A DNA stretch of 64,000 bases, taken from NCBI GenBank assembly GCA_963662175.1, contig OY759221.1, positions 31,122,045 through 31,186,044 of the forward strand. The letters run 5' to 3'. The notes under the pieces are model-generated. The model was not told where the DNA came from and did no database searches. It worked only from the letters and a program-made list of their open reading frames with translations. This DNA is from Aradus depressus (Eukaryota; Arthropoda; Insecta; Hemiptera; Aradidae). Every line of letters begins with the position of its first letter. The stretch's first letter is position 1. This document shows, piece by piece, positions 1 through 10,590 of this stretch. A program made the translations under genes and the position numbers.

Positions 1-31
1 GTTTTGGATACACATATAACATGTAATGTCT

Positions 32-317
32 AAAAAAAAAAGTAATTAGATTTATCAGTCCAACATATTTTTTTATTTAAACCACAACTAGTTTCGGTAA
101 TTTGTCATCTTCAGGTGGTGAATCTTTCTAGAGAAGAGGTCAAGGGACACGTTCGAGTATCAGGGGCCAGCTGGTCTTCTCTAGAAAGATTCACCACCTG
201 AAGATGGCAAATTGCCGAAACTAGTTGTGGTTTAAATAAAAAAATATGTTGGACTGATAAATCTAATTACTTTTTTAATAAGTTAGTCCACTACATCTGC
301 CTACCACCAAGAAATAT
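32..317 (+). mobile_element. Fold-back element with hammerhead arms, family 1
   Basis: Arms 36-140 and about 178-285 are near-perfect inverted copies around a 35-base loop. They are followed by a one-sided tail containing tagtccactacatctgccta. An 11-bp duplication atgtaatgtct flanks the element (21-31, 318-328), and both flanks belong to repeat A. Each arm carries a hammerhead-like core. No protein is encoded. Confidence 0.7.
193..231 (+). ncRNA. Hammerhead-like ribozyme motif, family 1
   Basis: Stem I ACCAC (193-197) pairs with GTGGT (227-231). The core CTGAAGA is at 198-204. Stem II GGCAA/TTGCC is at 206-216 and GAAA at 217-220. The palindrome ACTAGT (220-225) could form stem III in a dimer, and T226 is the position before cleavage. 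The mirror copy on the other strand lies at 81-119. CUGANGA and GAA(A) are the known invariant hammerhead bases. Activity is inferred. Confidence 0.6.
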
Positions 318-475
318 ATGTAATGTCTATATATTCGTTCTATCGGGAATTATCGGGTTCACACATGGTCAGACATTTCGTTTTTACATTTTTGGAATTA
401 GAGGGTCAGAAAACGTGAAATTCTTATGAATCTCTATATATACATATATGTATATATATCTATATATTTATACTT
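300..475 (-). repeat. Repeat A fragment
   Basis: Repeat A, plus sense, runs from a hairpin end (ccagctatacgaagtatagg) to a second hairpin end (ccggtgattcaccg). The body has 3-4 units of about 130-145 bp, each with a version of aatgaatgtatcgacacgaa. This copy keeps the segment near the first end. It was split by the fold-back element at 32-317, and bases 1-31 are its other side. No coding frame is visible and I cannot assign a class. Confidence 0.6.
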
Positions 476-964
476 CGTATACCTTAGGTTAGAAATGTTT
501 TGCCAATGATACATTTTTTCTAACTCGTGTTTTGAAATAGTTTGTCCGAATAATCGGGTTTATTCTTTTAAATTTCTGATGATGTAAGAATTGAAACTTT
601 TGTCTTTGAGCGTAAGTGTGCAGTCACTCTAACCAATGGGCCTCCGTCTGCCGCAGTATCTTTTGAAGTGAGTCACAAGTGTGTTACTGTCGTAGCAGGT
701 TATCTGCATATGTCCGCACTCCATGTCATGTAGAATTATCTATGACATGTCGCATGCCATGTCCATTGCCTTAACTCTCCAACCCACCAACCATGTCATC
801 GCCATTTTCAACACATCTTCTATTTCCATTCCGCTTGTAGATGTCCATAGGGCCACGACTGAAAAACGAACCCTTATACCATACGTTATCAGAACTCGTC
901 ATAGATTTTATTATTTGTGTTAGGCAGCTCATCATACTGCCTACAAAGAACCCATAATTAAAAA
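476..964. other. No supported feature
   Basis: AT-rich start, then mixed composition around 600-900. Only short overlapping frames on both strands. Confidence 0.5.
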
Positions 965-1285
965 AATTCGGTGAATCAATCACCTGCTATGTACTTCCTC
1001 AGCACGAATTAATCAATTACGTTTTCGCTCTCCCTCCAAAGTCAATCGAACATTTGGGCTAAAACTCAATATTCCGATTTCGCGGAAAATTTGTAGGTGC
1101 TATCCCTTATAGGGGTTTGAATTTAAACATAACATTTCATGTCGATACATTCATTCTATCGGAGTTATCGTGTTCACAATCATTTCTAGGAGTTCGAAAA
1201 AAACATGAAATTCCGTTGAAAACTCAACATATAATTTAAAATTATTACATAATTTCTCCTATACTTGGTATAGCTGGGGAAGTAA
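965..1285 (-). repeat. Repeat A copy
   Basis: Both ends are present but most of the internal units are missing (about 320 bp). Confidence 0.68.
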
Positions 1286-1317
1286 AATGTAGACTGACTT
1301 TACACAGATTTTATTAT

Positions 1318-1372
1318 ATTGTGGACTAGCCGGCTTTCGAGGTTACCTTTATCATCAGACTTATCTACTGAT
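1318..1372 (-). ncRNA. Solo hammerhead-like motif
   Basis: On the minus strand CTGATGA (1352-1358) is followed by a short AGG/CCT stem and then GAAA. The 8-base palindrome AGCCGGCT (1328-1335) comes next, followed by A. Core bases are intact but stem I pairing is weak. No partner arm is seen nearby, so this may be the remains of a longer element. Confidence 0.42.
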
Positions 1373-1474
1373 TTCATCTATTTATTTTTTGTTATGAACA
1401 TTTCATTTTAGCGTATAGTTAACATTTCTTATTATATAATTGTTTCAGCCATTAGAACTAGTATACCTTCTATA

Positions 1475-1824
1475 GGTTAGGTTAGGTTTTATGACTCATG
1501 CCCGGGCTTTAACTACGAGGTCATATCGCCTACTACCAGAGCGCTCTTTCGTCACTCTGGTGGACATGAGCCCGGCTCTACTGTGGGAGTCCTAAATTTT
1601 GCCTACCCTAAGTTTTTTTATTCATCTAGGGTAGGGGTCTTTAACGAGTACATGACATCGTACAGGCTCGGGACCATCGCTTAACGTCCCATCCGAAGGA
1701 CGGCGTGCTTAAGTTTATTTTACCTCCCAGATAAAATAAACTAAGGGCCTCGGTCGGGCTACGAACCCACAACCTTGAGCTCATAAGTCAAGCACGCATA
1801 CCACTGAGCTACCGGCGCCCTCTA
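1475..1824 (-). mobile_element. tRNA-derived SINE with TTAGG-type tail (full length)
   Basis: The reference copy for the family. On the minus strand it starts gggcgccggtagctcagtgg, where the A box (tagctcagtgg) and a B-box-like gggttcga block form a tRNA-related head of about 75 bases. The body of about 270 bases includes the segment ccgtccttcggatgggacgt. The 3' end is ataaaa(cctaa)n. A perfect 13-bp duplication tataccttctata flanks it (1462-1474, 1825-1837). RNA polymerase III transcription and LINE-driven mobilisation are expected for this class. Confidence 0.88.
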
Positions 1825-1994
1825 TATACCTTCTATATATTTTTTAACTAAATGATGAGATTTTTATAGACTGCCTGATGATGAGATCAACCTCAAAACA
1901 CGAATTAGTGAGAGGTCAGATTATCTTTTTATTTTACAACCTGTGTAATCACTTCTCACTACATCAGCCATCCTCACATTTAACTCATTACGTC

Positions 1995-2333
1995 AGGTTG
2001 GTTGGTTATTATGACTCATCCCGGGCTTTAACTGTTTAACTGTAAGGTCATATCGCCTACTACTAGAGCGCTCTTTAGTCATTCTGGTGGACATGAGCCC
2101 CCCCATAAACAAATGGACTCTACTGTGGGAGTCCTAAATTTTTATTCTCCTAAGATAGAAGAGATCTTTAACGAGTACCTGACATCGTGCAAACTCGGGA
2201 CCATCGCTTAACGTCCCACCTGAAGGACGGCGTGCTTAAGTTTATTTTACCTCCCAGATAAAATAAACTAAGGGCTTCGGCCGGATTTCGATTCCGCTAT
2301 CCCTCAGTAAGCAAGCGCGCATACTGGCGCTCC
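1995..2333 (-). mobile_element. SINE copy, tRNA head degraded
   Basis: The body is well matched but the tRNA-like head is shortened and mutated (gcatactggcgctcct). The tail carries ggttggttggtt instead of TTAGG units. Confidence 0.75.
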
Positions 2334-2431
2334 TCTTATAACGTCAGTTTTCCTCTCTTTGTTTCTTCTCACTTACACTTGAAAAAAGTCGTCGATAATT
2401 AATGGACGAAACGGAATTCACCAGCTCGAAT

Positions 2432-2959
2432 TATTATATATATATAAAGCTGAAAATGTCTGTGCGTTGTACCGCTATAACTCACGAACGGTTTGATGGA
2501 TTTGATTAATTTTTTTTTAAATTTGTTCGTCATCGTCTGTGGAAGGTTATAGGCGTATTAGTACCTCAATATCTGGTCCATCCCAGCATCCACCCACGCA
2601 ATCTTTGTAACTCAAAAACCACTGCAATGATTAATGAGGAATCTTTTTGAATAGATAAGTTTTATCTACCGGAAGGTTAAGGTCTATTTTTTAATCAACT
2701 CCTGGTCCATCCCAGCATCCACTCACGCAATCTTTGTAACTCAAAAACCATTGCAACGATTAATGAGAAATCTTTTTGAATAAATTAGTTTTAGCTCCAA
2801 AGCTAGCGTTACTACAGTTGAAGGACTATAAGCCTTATTCCGTATGAATAATTGAAAATTATAACATCATGAATGTACTGTCGAGGAACTGAATAGCCTT
2901 ATAGGAGATATTGGGAGAAAAGTCAAAGTTCCCCGGGCAACGCCGGGTATTACTGCTAG
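2432..2959 (+). mobile_element. Non-autonomous Helitron
   Basis: The 3' end shows the Helitron signature: a GC-rich hairpin (CCCGGGCAACGCCGGG) about ten bases before the terminal CTAG, followed by T. The 5' part begins ataaagctgaaaatgtctgt with a degraded TC start in a TA run. There is no coding capacity. An inverted relative lies at 33196-33712, and the two share an internal direct repeat around ctggtccatcccagcatcc. Confidence 0.75.
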
Positions 2960-3807
2960 TTTATAATAAATATCGTTCTCTCTAAGTCCTCTTTTTGCTT
3001 TGTCTGAATATTATTAGGTGTTTTACTTGTGGACTTCAAGTGTTATTGTTTTTGCAGATGCATTTTTTTCCCCATTTTTTGAAATTCCATTAAAAACTCA
3101 ACTTTTTGCATAACTCTTCTTCTACTACGGACCAGCTAAGGATGTAAAAATATAAGAAACGAAATATGATTTATAAAAATAACAGTTAATTCACCAAAAT
3201 AACAGTTAATTCACCAACTAATTTTTTTATGTGTCTGTTAAATTTTGTAGTTTGAATATATTTACTGTGATTGAGTACAAAAATCATTGACTGTTTTGAG
3301 ATGTTTTTGGTAAAAAAAAAATGAAGGAATAAATAAATAAAAAGTGTTTTTGAAGATAAACCTGAATGGTGCTTCACGACACAAAACTCTCTTCATTTCA
3401 GCTGCACTACTCTTCATGCTTTTACTAAACAAATAGCCCTTATCTTTCCCTTTTTTTTTTTTTTTTTTTGTTAACATAATGAATATGATAGCCTTGGCAT
3501 TTTTCAAGCAGCCACCCCATGCGCTGCTATTTTAATGAGTTTTCTGGATTTTTATAGATTAGGTCTGTTCGAGTTTAGAACAATGAAATGCATTGCATTT
3601 TTATATGAGTCTCTTTTAGGAAACAAATGGTCGGCGAATCACCGGCAATGCATTTCTCCAGATTTAACGTCTCAAAATCATTTTTTTTCAACGAAGTTCT
3701 TGGACATTTTACTAAAACCCAATTATTCAAATGATTAACAAAATAAATTCAAAGAATATAATATTTATTACGTTTAAAATGTTATAATTCAGATAGTTAA
3801 TTAATGA
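2960..3807. other. No gene; small direct repeat
   Basis: Contains ataacagttaattcaccaa twice (about 3179 and 3199), a 20-T run at 3452 and a short repeat A scrap near 3075-3130. No credible coding frame. Confidence 0.5.
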
Positions 3808-4075
3808 TTTGTGACTCGTGCCCGGGGTTTTAACTTTATAGTCGTTTCGTACCTACCAGAGCGCTGGTGGACATGAGCCCGACTGTGAGAGTACTAAATT
3901 TTGCCTATCCAAAATTTTTATTCATCTAGGGTCTTTAACGAGTACCTGACATTGTACACGCTGGGAACCATCGCTTAATCGTTCCATCCGAAGGAGGGAG
4001 TGCTCAAGGTTTTTTTCACCTCCCATATTGCCATTTCACCAAACATATGGTTTCGAATCCGCAAAACCCGGCCAT
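3808..4075 (-). mobile_element. Old SINE copy, 5' part lost
   Basis: Diverged body with deletions; the match fades after the cctcccat segment and only traces of the B-box region remain. Confidence 0.6.
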
Positions 4076-4529
4076 ATATGTGCCGACGAAAGAACTACAG
4101 TACTCAAAGCGTTTTATTATTTCTTGACAAAAAAAATGATAATAAACTCTGGAAATAAAATATATTGTTTACAATAAAGTAGAGATAGGAAAATAAATAT
4201 ATAGAAAAAGGTGATATTTATATTTCTTTTTTTATAATTTTACTAATATTTTTTTATTATCAGATCTAACTTCTCTCTCTCGGCTGGAACTATAAATATT
4301 CCCTGTCTAGTATTTTATTGACTTTTATTATGCATATATATATTTCAATCAGATTTATTTATTTCATAACTGCTCCGTGGTACCCGGTGTTGAATGGTAA
4401 ATCAGTGAAAATAAACGTCTGATGATCGGACCTTTATAACGCCACAGTTCCGAATAATAGTAATAGTCATAACTCAGATTTATATTTTTGAATATTGCCA
4501 TTTTTTCAATAGGATTATATGGAGAATTA

Positions 4530-5275
4530 AATGTCCTTATGAGGTATTGAATTTAAATATATTTCATGTCGTTACTATCATTACATCGGCAGTTATTAGG
4601 GTTTCTGAATCGAGACCTTCTACTCTGATCCATCTTCCCTTCGGCCGATTTCGAGGATAATTAAATGCCCTATGAGGTTTTGAATTTAAATATATTTCAT
4701 GTCGATACATTCATTACTTCGGCAGTTAGAGTTTCTGTTAAATTCCCACCTAAGCCTCCTTCCCTATGGCCGATTTGTTTGGAAATCATAGTTGTCCTGG
4801 TTTTGGATACACACATAATATAATTTATATATGTGGTGGGTTGGTATTTTACACCTAGGGATCTAAGCATCCAGTGCTCTTATCCCTTCGTCTCCCAGTT
4901 TCCTTAATGAACCAAAGAATGCTCCTGTAGTCCAATCTTCTAAAGTCCTCCTCTGCGATTACATCTCCACCAAAGATGCGGAATCTCATTCGCGCAGATG
5001 CCGAGTAAGTGTGCCGCCATCTCGTCTGCTTCCCCACAACTATCACAGATAGGACTATCCTTGACTCCTACAGTGTGTACATGTCTATTTTCATAAACAT
5101 TTGTGTGGATAAACTCATTCCATCGCCAGTTATAGTGCTCACAGACACACACACAGATATATTTTTGGAATCTGAGGGTTGGTTGGGTAAAATAAAATTT
5201 CGATGAAAACTCAAAATCAGATTTCTGACCGATTACATAATTTTCTCTATACTTCGTTTAGCTAGAGAAGTAAAA
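4530..5275 (-). repeat. Repeat A copy split by LINE fragment
   Basis: Two internal units and the cgaagtatagg-type end are present. A LINE end fragment (4840-5152) interrupts it near the acacataatataattt segment. Confidence 0.65.
4840..5152 (-). pseudogene. LINE ORF2 C-terminal fragment
   Basis: The minus strand reads NRHVHTVGVKDSPICDSCGE and ADEMAAHLLGICANE. This is the Cys/His cluster (CX2C...H...C) found near the end of R1/I/Jockey-type ORF2, preceded by a fragment FIHTNVYENRHVHTVG. A shifted frame continues RMRFRIFGGDVIAEEDFRRL and DYRSILWFIKETGR. Frameshifted and truncated on both sides. Confidence 0.6.
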
Positions 5276-5640
5276 AGAAGGCAGTTTGCAATTAAATCGG
5301 TCTCTTTTTCAAGAAAATTCATTAACCTGAAACGTGTTGCAGTCCTATTCCATTTTCTTAGCTATGGTTAATTAAGTTCTTGCAAAATACTACCTATAAT
5401 ATTAATAATTATTGTGATAATTAGTCAGGCTATTATCTTTTTCTTTTCACTCTCTACAGCCTTGAAATTCTTGTCTATTAAATTGTTAAAACTATAAGAT
5501 AAAAAACAGCTGAATAATTCATATTTAATGATATCTCTTAACTTTGAATAAATTGAAAGCACAATTGAACGTTCCTTAACAATAGAAAATATATTTGTTA
5601 AAAATTAAGAAAATACATTGTGATGTTATGTTTTTACTTT

Positions 5641-5879
5641 AATAGAAATAAAAGACGTTGTCTTCCCACTGTTTTATTTATACCAGAACCGGTTTTCGAC
5701 GCAACAGCGTCATCATCAGTGGTTCATCCCACCACACAGCAGCTGTGCTGTGTGGTGGGATGAACCACTGATGATGACGCTGTTGCGTCGAAAACCGGTT
5801 CTGGTATAAATAAAACAGTGGGAAGACAACGTCTTTTATTTCTATTAGAAATCTAGTCCCACAACATCTTACTATCACA
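5641..5879 (+). mobile_element. Fold-back element with hammerhead arms, family 2
   Basis: A perfect inverted repeat with two 100-base arms (5641-5740, 5747-5846) and a 6-base loop. It is followed by a 33-base tail containing tagtcccacaacatcttact. A 14-bp duplication tatgtttttacttt flanks it (5627-5640, 5880-5893). Perfect arms mean a recent insertion or strong correction. The tail resembles that of the family 1 element. Confidence 0.8.
5764..5805 (+). ncRNA. Hammerhead-like ribozyme motif, family 2
   Basis: Stem I ACCA (5764-5767) pairs with TGGT (5802-5805). CTGATGA is at 5768-5774. Stem II GACGC/GCGTC (5776-5789) closes a TGTT loop, and GAAA is at 5790-5793. The 8-base palindrome AACCGGTT (5793-5800) precedes C5801, giving a UUC cleavage context. 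All invariant core bases are present. The mirror copy lies at 5682-5723 on the minus strand. Confidence 0.7.
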
Positions 5880-5893
5880 TATGTTTTTACTTT

Positions 5894-6795
5894 CGTATGC
5901 ATTTAGATAAGGAACGTAACTGTGCAATAATCCAGCATCGATTTTTCAAAGGAATTACATTTTTCAGTCCCCTGATTATATGTGTCCATTTTCACGATGA
6001 TAGGTCGAAATCGGACGAAAATTGAGACCATTTCGAGGCCTATTAACATTTTTTAGATTCAAATTTCATTTTCATTCGTAGAAAAAAATAAAAATAAAAA
6101 ATGCCTAATGATCACGCTGATAAACAAATTTAGAACTGAAAAAATTTGATGGTTTTTCATATAAAAATGTGTAGTTTGCCCCAATTCCCCACTTTTTTCG
6201 TCCAATAATCTAATCGAAACATTAAACACCTCATCCTTAATTTTTTTTTTTGTCTCCTTTTAATATCAAAATGTCATTAACATTTTAATTTTATATTATA
6301 ATTAGCTTTAATCAAGTTGATGAATTATTCATATTATTTATGGTAATTTTTTAATGCAAGTCACCTGAAATTAGATCAGAAAAAAAAATGAAAAATAAAA
6401 AAAAATCAGAAGTCATTTAGTGAAATTGTGTTGACTTTAATGAACGTACAATTTTGTTTTAATAAGTGTGATTTTCTAAATTAATAACAAATAATTATAA
6501 CGTTGGCTGTGTTTTTCTAAATTATACAATCTGGTATGTAAATTTAATAACCTAAATTATCCATAGATATTTCGAAGGTAATGTGGGAGGTATATATTTG
6601 CGTGTGAACAGTGGGATGGCGGAGAGGGGGAGAAATCGGGCCAATTTCGCAGTTTCCCTAGCAGCCTATTCGCACTGCTCTCATGTTCGCTACATAGTTT
6701 TTGACAGTTCGTTTTCCCTTCTTCGGAAAGAACGTTAACTATTAGTTGAAGCCTGGGCGTGTCACGAACAAAAAATAAAAACGTATTATTAAAAT
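5894..6795. other. AT-rich, no gene
   Basis: A stretch near 6003-6045 (ggtcgaaatcggacgaaaat) resembles 18022-18068, so an old shared repeat is present. Confidence 0.5.
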
Positions 6796-7111
6796 TAGTT
6801 ATTATGACTCATGCTTTAACTACGAGGTCATATCGCCTACTACCAGAGCGCTCTTTCATCACTCTGGTGGACATGAGCCCGACTCCACTGTGGGAGTCCT
6901 AAATTTTTATTCACCTAGTGCAGGGGTCTTCAACGAGTATCTGACATCGTACAGGCTCGGGACCATCGCTTAACGTCCCATCCGAAGAACGGCTTGCTTA
7001 ACTTTATTTTATCTCCCAGATAAAATAAACTAAGAGCCTCGGCCGCGTTTCGAACCCACGATCTTGAACTCTGAAGGCAAGCACGCATACCACTGAGCTA
7101 CCGGCGCCCTC
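6796..7111 (-). mobile_element. SINE copy, AACTA-type tail
   Basis: Near-complete, with a tRNA head ending in gagctaccggcgccctc. The tail side reads ttagttattatgactc, the second tail type of this family. Confidence 0.8.
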
Positions 7112-7129
7112 TTATTTAAATTATATATA

Positions 7130-7475
7130 CCAACAATGTAATTCCCTAGCTCGAATTAATCAATTAAGTTTTTGTTAAAACTAATCAACCGTTATAGGTC
7201 AAAATCAAAAGTTGACTTATACAGGTATTTACACGTCTTCTGATTCCTGATTCTCAATTTCCTTTCGATATATTATTCATCAAATCGGCAGTTATTAGGT
7301 TTTTTGAGTCGTTATAATGGGGTTCTGGATTCACACGTAGAATTCTGTGTCGATGCATTCATTCAATCAGGAGATATCGTGTTCACAGGCAATTAATTTT
7401 TTTCAGGGGTCAGAAATCCGATGAAAACTCAACATCGAATTTCTGAACGATGACTTCGTATTGTTGAAGGGATGC
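7130..7475 (-). repeat. Repeat A copy
   Basis: Short version with both end regions and about one internal unit. Confidence 0.62.
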
Positions 7476-7814
7476 AATTACTAGGAAATGAAATAAAATA
7501 ATGTCGGAGGATGTGCAATATATACAAGATGTTTGCTGTCAAAATAAATTTGATGGAGGGAATGTTCAGATGAACAAAAAATCTGTTTCTGGGGTTGGAT
7601 TGCAGAGGGGTGGAGGGGGGGGGTATAGAAATTTTTTGTTGTTATGTGAGGGGGAAGGCAGAAGAGTAAGCGTTGGCAGGAAGCCGAGCCAGTCTCCCCA
7701 GCGGACTTCCGCTAATAGATCCTCCCTTAGGTTGGCAGCCCTGTACTAAAGTTAGGGCAAACGGTAACAAAGCGAAGAGCAGGGCAAACAAGTAGCCTGG
7801 ACCTCCACCCTTTT

Positions 7815-8092
7815 GGGGAAATTTATAGTTCACTACCTTTTTTGATAGGTGAATATGGACCAAATAAACGGTCCTCTATGAATCACCTCCAGTGACGTAT
7901 ATGTAGAGATTAATAAATCTATGAATAATGCGTTTTTTTTCAATGTATTTATTTATTTTTAAATAATTTACAAGTTTATAGTTCACTACCTTTGTTTATA
8001 AGTAAATATGGACAAAATAAAAGTTCCTCTCTAAATCACCGCCAAACAATGATATGTGTGTTTAGATTTATGAATGTTTTTTTTTTTCAATG
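7815..8092 (+). repeat. Two-copy tandem duplication, about 152 bp
   Basis: tttatagttcactacctttt at 7821 recurs at 7974. The following sequence (aatatggac.aaataaa, tcctct..aatcacc, aatgcgttttttttcaatg) is matched in both copies with clear divergence. Confidence 0.65.
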
Positions 8093-8095
8093 AAC

Positions 8096-8225
8096 TTTTT
8101 TTTTTTTTTCTGACATATATTTACAAATGTATAAAGAATGTATACAACTAGAAAATGTGCTAAGGGAGAAAAAATGACAATGTGAAAATGTCAAGAGAGG
8201 AGAAATTACACAGTGGTGATAATGT
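8096..8225 (-). mobile_element. LINE 3'-UTR copy, family C
   Basis: The minus strand shares cactgtgtaatttctcctct, cttgacattttcacattg, the cccttagcacatttt block and an A-run end with the copies at 12.1 and 40.0 kb. Confidence 0.6.
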
Positions 8226-8329
8226 GCTTTTAAATCATTTTTTTTTTTTTTTTGGTATCTGACTTCTATAAGTTCTATGGGATTGAAATGTCTAAATTTT
8301 GTCAGAGGAAAGTGGAAGTGTAATTTATT

Positions 8330-8880
8330 CATTATTCACGACTTATGAATAATATGCTTATTTATTTATTTAAGGGGGTTGTGTTTCGCACATATCGATG
8401 TGAAATTCCATACGTTGATCCAAAACCTCACTAGGACGACAGGTAAGTGACTTTCGGTAAAATCGGAAAATAGGAAGAGGTGATCCTAAGAAGGGGTGGG
8501 AAATTTCAATGAAAATCACAATAACTACCAACGTAATGAATGTAACGAACGAAATTGTATTTGAGAATTGAAAGTATCTTATTAATGCACCTATTGATTT
8601 ACAGAAAAATTTGCACATATTTTATTACCCTGTGGAATGCGATGGAAGCGTATTGTTTTCCACAATTTTGTATGTACGTTTTATTCTTTGTTTCCTCGGA
8701 GAGCCTAAACGGCTGGACCAATTTTAATGAGTTTTGTCATTTGATTCTTCGTAATACCTCCAGTGTCATATGCTATGTAATATCCAATAAAACAAAATGG
8801 TGAGCACTGGCCGCCATATTGTCAAATATTAAAAATGAGACCAACAAAACCAATTGAGTTTTAAAACAGTATATTTTTAT
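8330..8880. other. No supported feature
   Basis: Short frames only. The segment ctaaacggctggaccaattt at about 8705 has the style of Helitron or other repeat ends, but no boundary is visible. Confidence 0.4.
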
Positions 8881-9535
8881 TTTCCCAGCTGTACGAAGTC
8901 TAGGGGAAGTTACGTATTTGATCAGAAATCCGATGCGGAGTTTTCAACGAAATTGTTTTTTGTCCTCCTAATTTCAAAACAAAATGCCTGTGTGTCTTTG
9001 AACATGATAACTCCCGATAGAATGAAGGTTTGTGATATATAAGTTGAAAGTCCTACAAGGACGCCACCTATTAATTTGCAATGAGCCGAAGGGGAAACGG
9101 GATAAAGAGTTCTCAACTCAAAACCCCTATTAACTGCCGATGTAATGAGTGTGAGGATTCAGAAGCCACAAGGATGGGACCTATTGATTTTCAGCTAAAT
9201 CGGCCTAAGGAAAGGGGGGAGGCTTAATATAAAAACTCTAATAACTACCGTTGTAATGACACGAAATTTCAAGGTACATTTAAAGCCCTATAAGGGACAA
9301 CACCTATTAATTTTCAGCAGAATCAGCTGAAAGGAATAGGGGATCAGAGGGGGAAGTCAAAAATCCAAATAACTGCTGACTCAATGAATATATCGACATG
9401 TAATTTAGTAAGATAATTCATAAGCCACTGTATGAGACAAATATTGAGTTTTACCCCAAACTGTCGATTAGCTTTAGAGGGAGAGCGAAAACTTAATTGA
9501 TTATGTTGTGCTGTTGATTCACCATTTTTTTTTTA
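8880..9535 (+). repeat. Repeat A copy
   Basis: Nearly complete. It starts ccagctgtacgaagtctagg and has four internal units. It ends in ttgattatgttgtgctg, then ttgattcacca. Confidence 0.72.
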
Positions 9536-9944
9536 GTACTTTGCTGAATGATCAAAAAACAACAGGTTATGTTAACCTACGTCTTACTGGCAGCTGTTAC
9601 TACGCCATACTTCATGAAGGTCATGAAGGGTGTCTGGTCAGAAACGCAAATTGAATAATATTCTGCAAACAGATGTTTGCGCAATTCTTGTTAACAAATA
9701 TAAGAACTATAGGAACAACAATTTTCATGAATAAACTAAAATATATTTTATTAATTCTTATACCAGGTTCACCATTCATTTATAATATTTATATGATTTA
9801 TTACTCAAAATAGCTAATTCCTCTTGTTGCCTCAAGGAGGTGCAACCATTACATTTTTCTCCATTTTGCTACTAGTCTGACGAAGTCAACTTCCACTTCC
9901 TTTTTCCACCGCAGTCGAGGTCTCTTTCCTTACTCCTTCTCCAA

Positions 9945-10400
9945 TATATAATATCCTGCCACAGCTATACGAACTGTAGGGAAATTTATATAATCGATCA
10001 GAAATTCCAGTTTCACCGTTATTTCATGTTTTCCAAGACCCTGATTCCATAAATGGGGGAAAAATAAGCTATCTGTTTGTGTCGTGTGTTCCTTTGAACT
10101 CATCTCGCGATAGAATGATTTTATCGACACGAAATTTTGTTTGTGTATCCAAAACCCAATAAGTACAAAACCTATTGATTTTCAACTAAAAAAAGGGGAG
10201 AGGGCTTAACACTTAATAGCTGCAGTTGTAATGAATCTATCAAACCCCATAAGGGGATGACACTATGAATTTTCAGCTGAATCAGCCGAAGGAAGGGATG
10301 ATCAGGGGGAGGGGCCCCAACTCAAAAGCCCTAATAACTGCCGATGTAATGAATGTATCGACACTAAATTTACTATGATTCAAAGGGCAGAGATTTCACT
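9945..10400 (+). repeat. Repeat A copy, second end lost
   Basis: Starts gccacagctatacgaactgt. The match stops where the mariner remnant begins. Confidence 0.66.
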
Positions 10401-10590
10401 CAACTGACGAAATTAAAGAAAAATCGCTGGAGGAGCTGAACAGCATTCCAGAAGATGAGTTCTCAGAGTCCTTCTAGCAGTGGAAACAGCGGTGGGAAAA
10501 ATGTGTAGCTTCCCAGGGGGAGTTTTTCAATAAATTCAAAAAAAATCAGTCCTGAAACTTTTTTGAGTACCTCGTATCAGCACAAAATTT
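10400..10590 (+). pseudogene. Decayed mariner-like transposase C-terminus
   Basis: The frame from about 10409 reads EIKEKSLEELNSIPEDEFSE, SF, stop, QWKQRWEKCVASQGEFFNKF, with a second stop further on. The pattern LNSIP...W..R..KC...QG.FF is typical of the end of mariner transposases. Two stops show it is dead. It directly follows a repeat A copy. Confidence 0.6.

Noticed and set aside
5678..5902. 74-codon frame across the perfect palindrome
   Set aside because: Created by the inverted arms; the peptide mirrors the palindrome and has no protein-like features.
7501..7749. 82-codon frame with Gly run
   Set aside because: Low-complexity G-rich stretch, overlapping frames on both strands, no motif.
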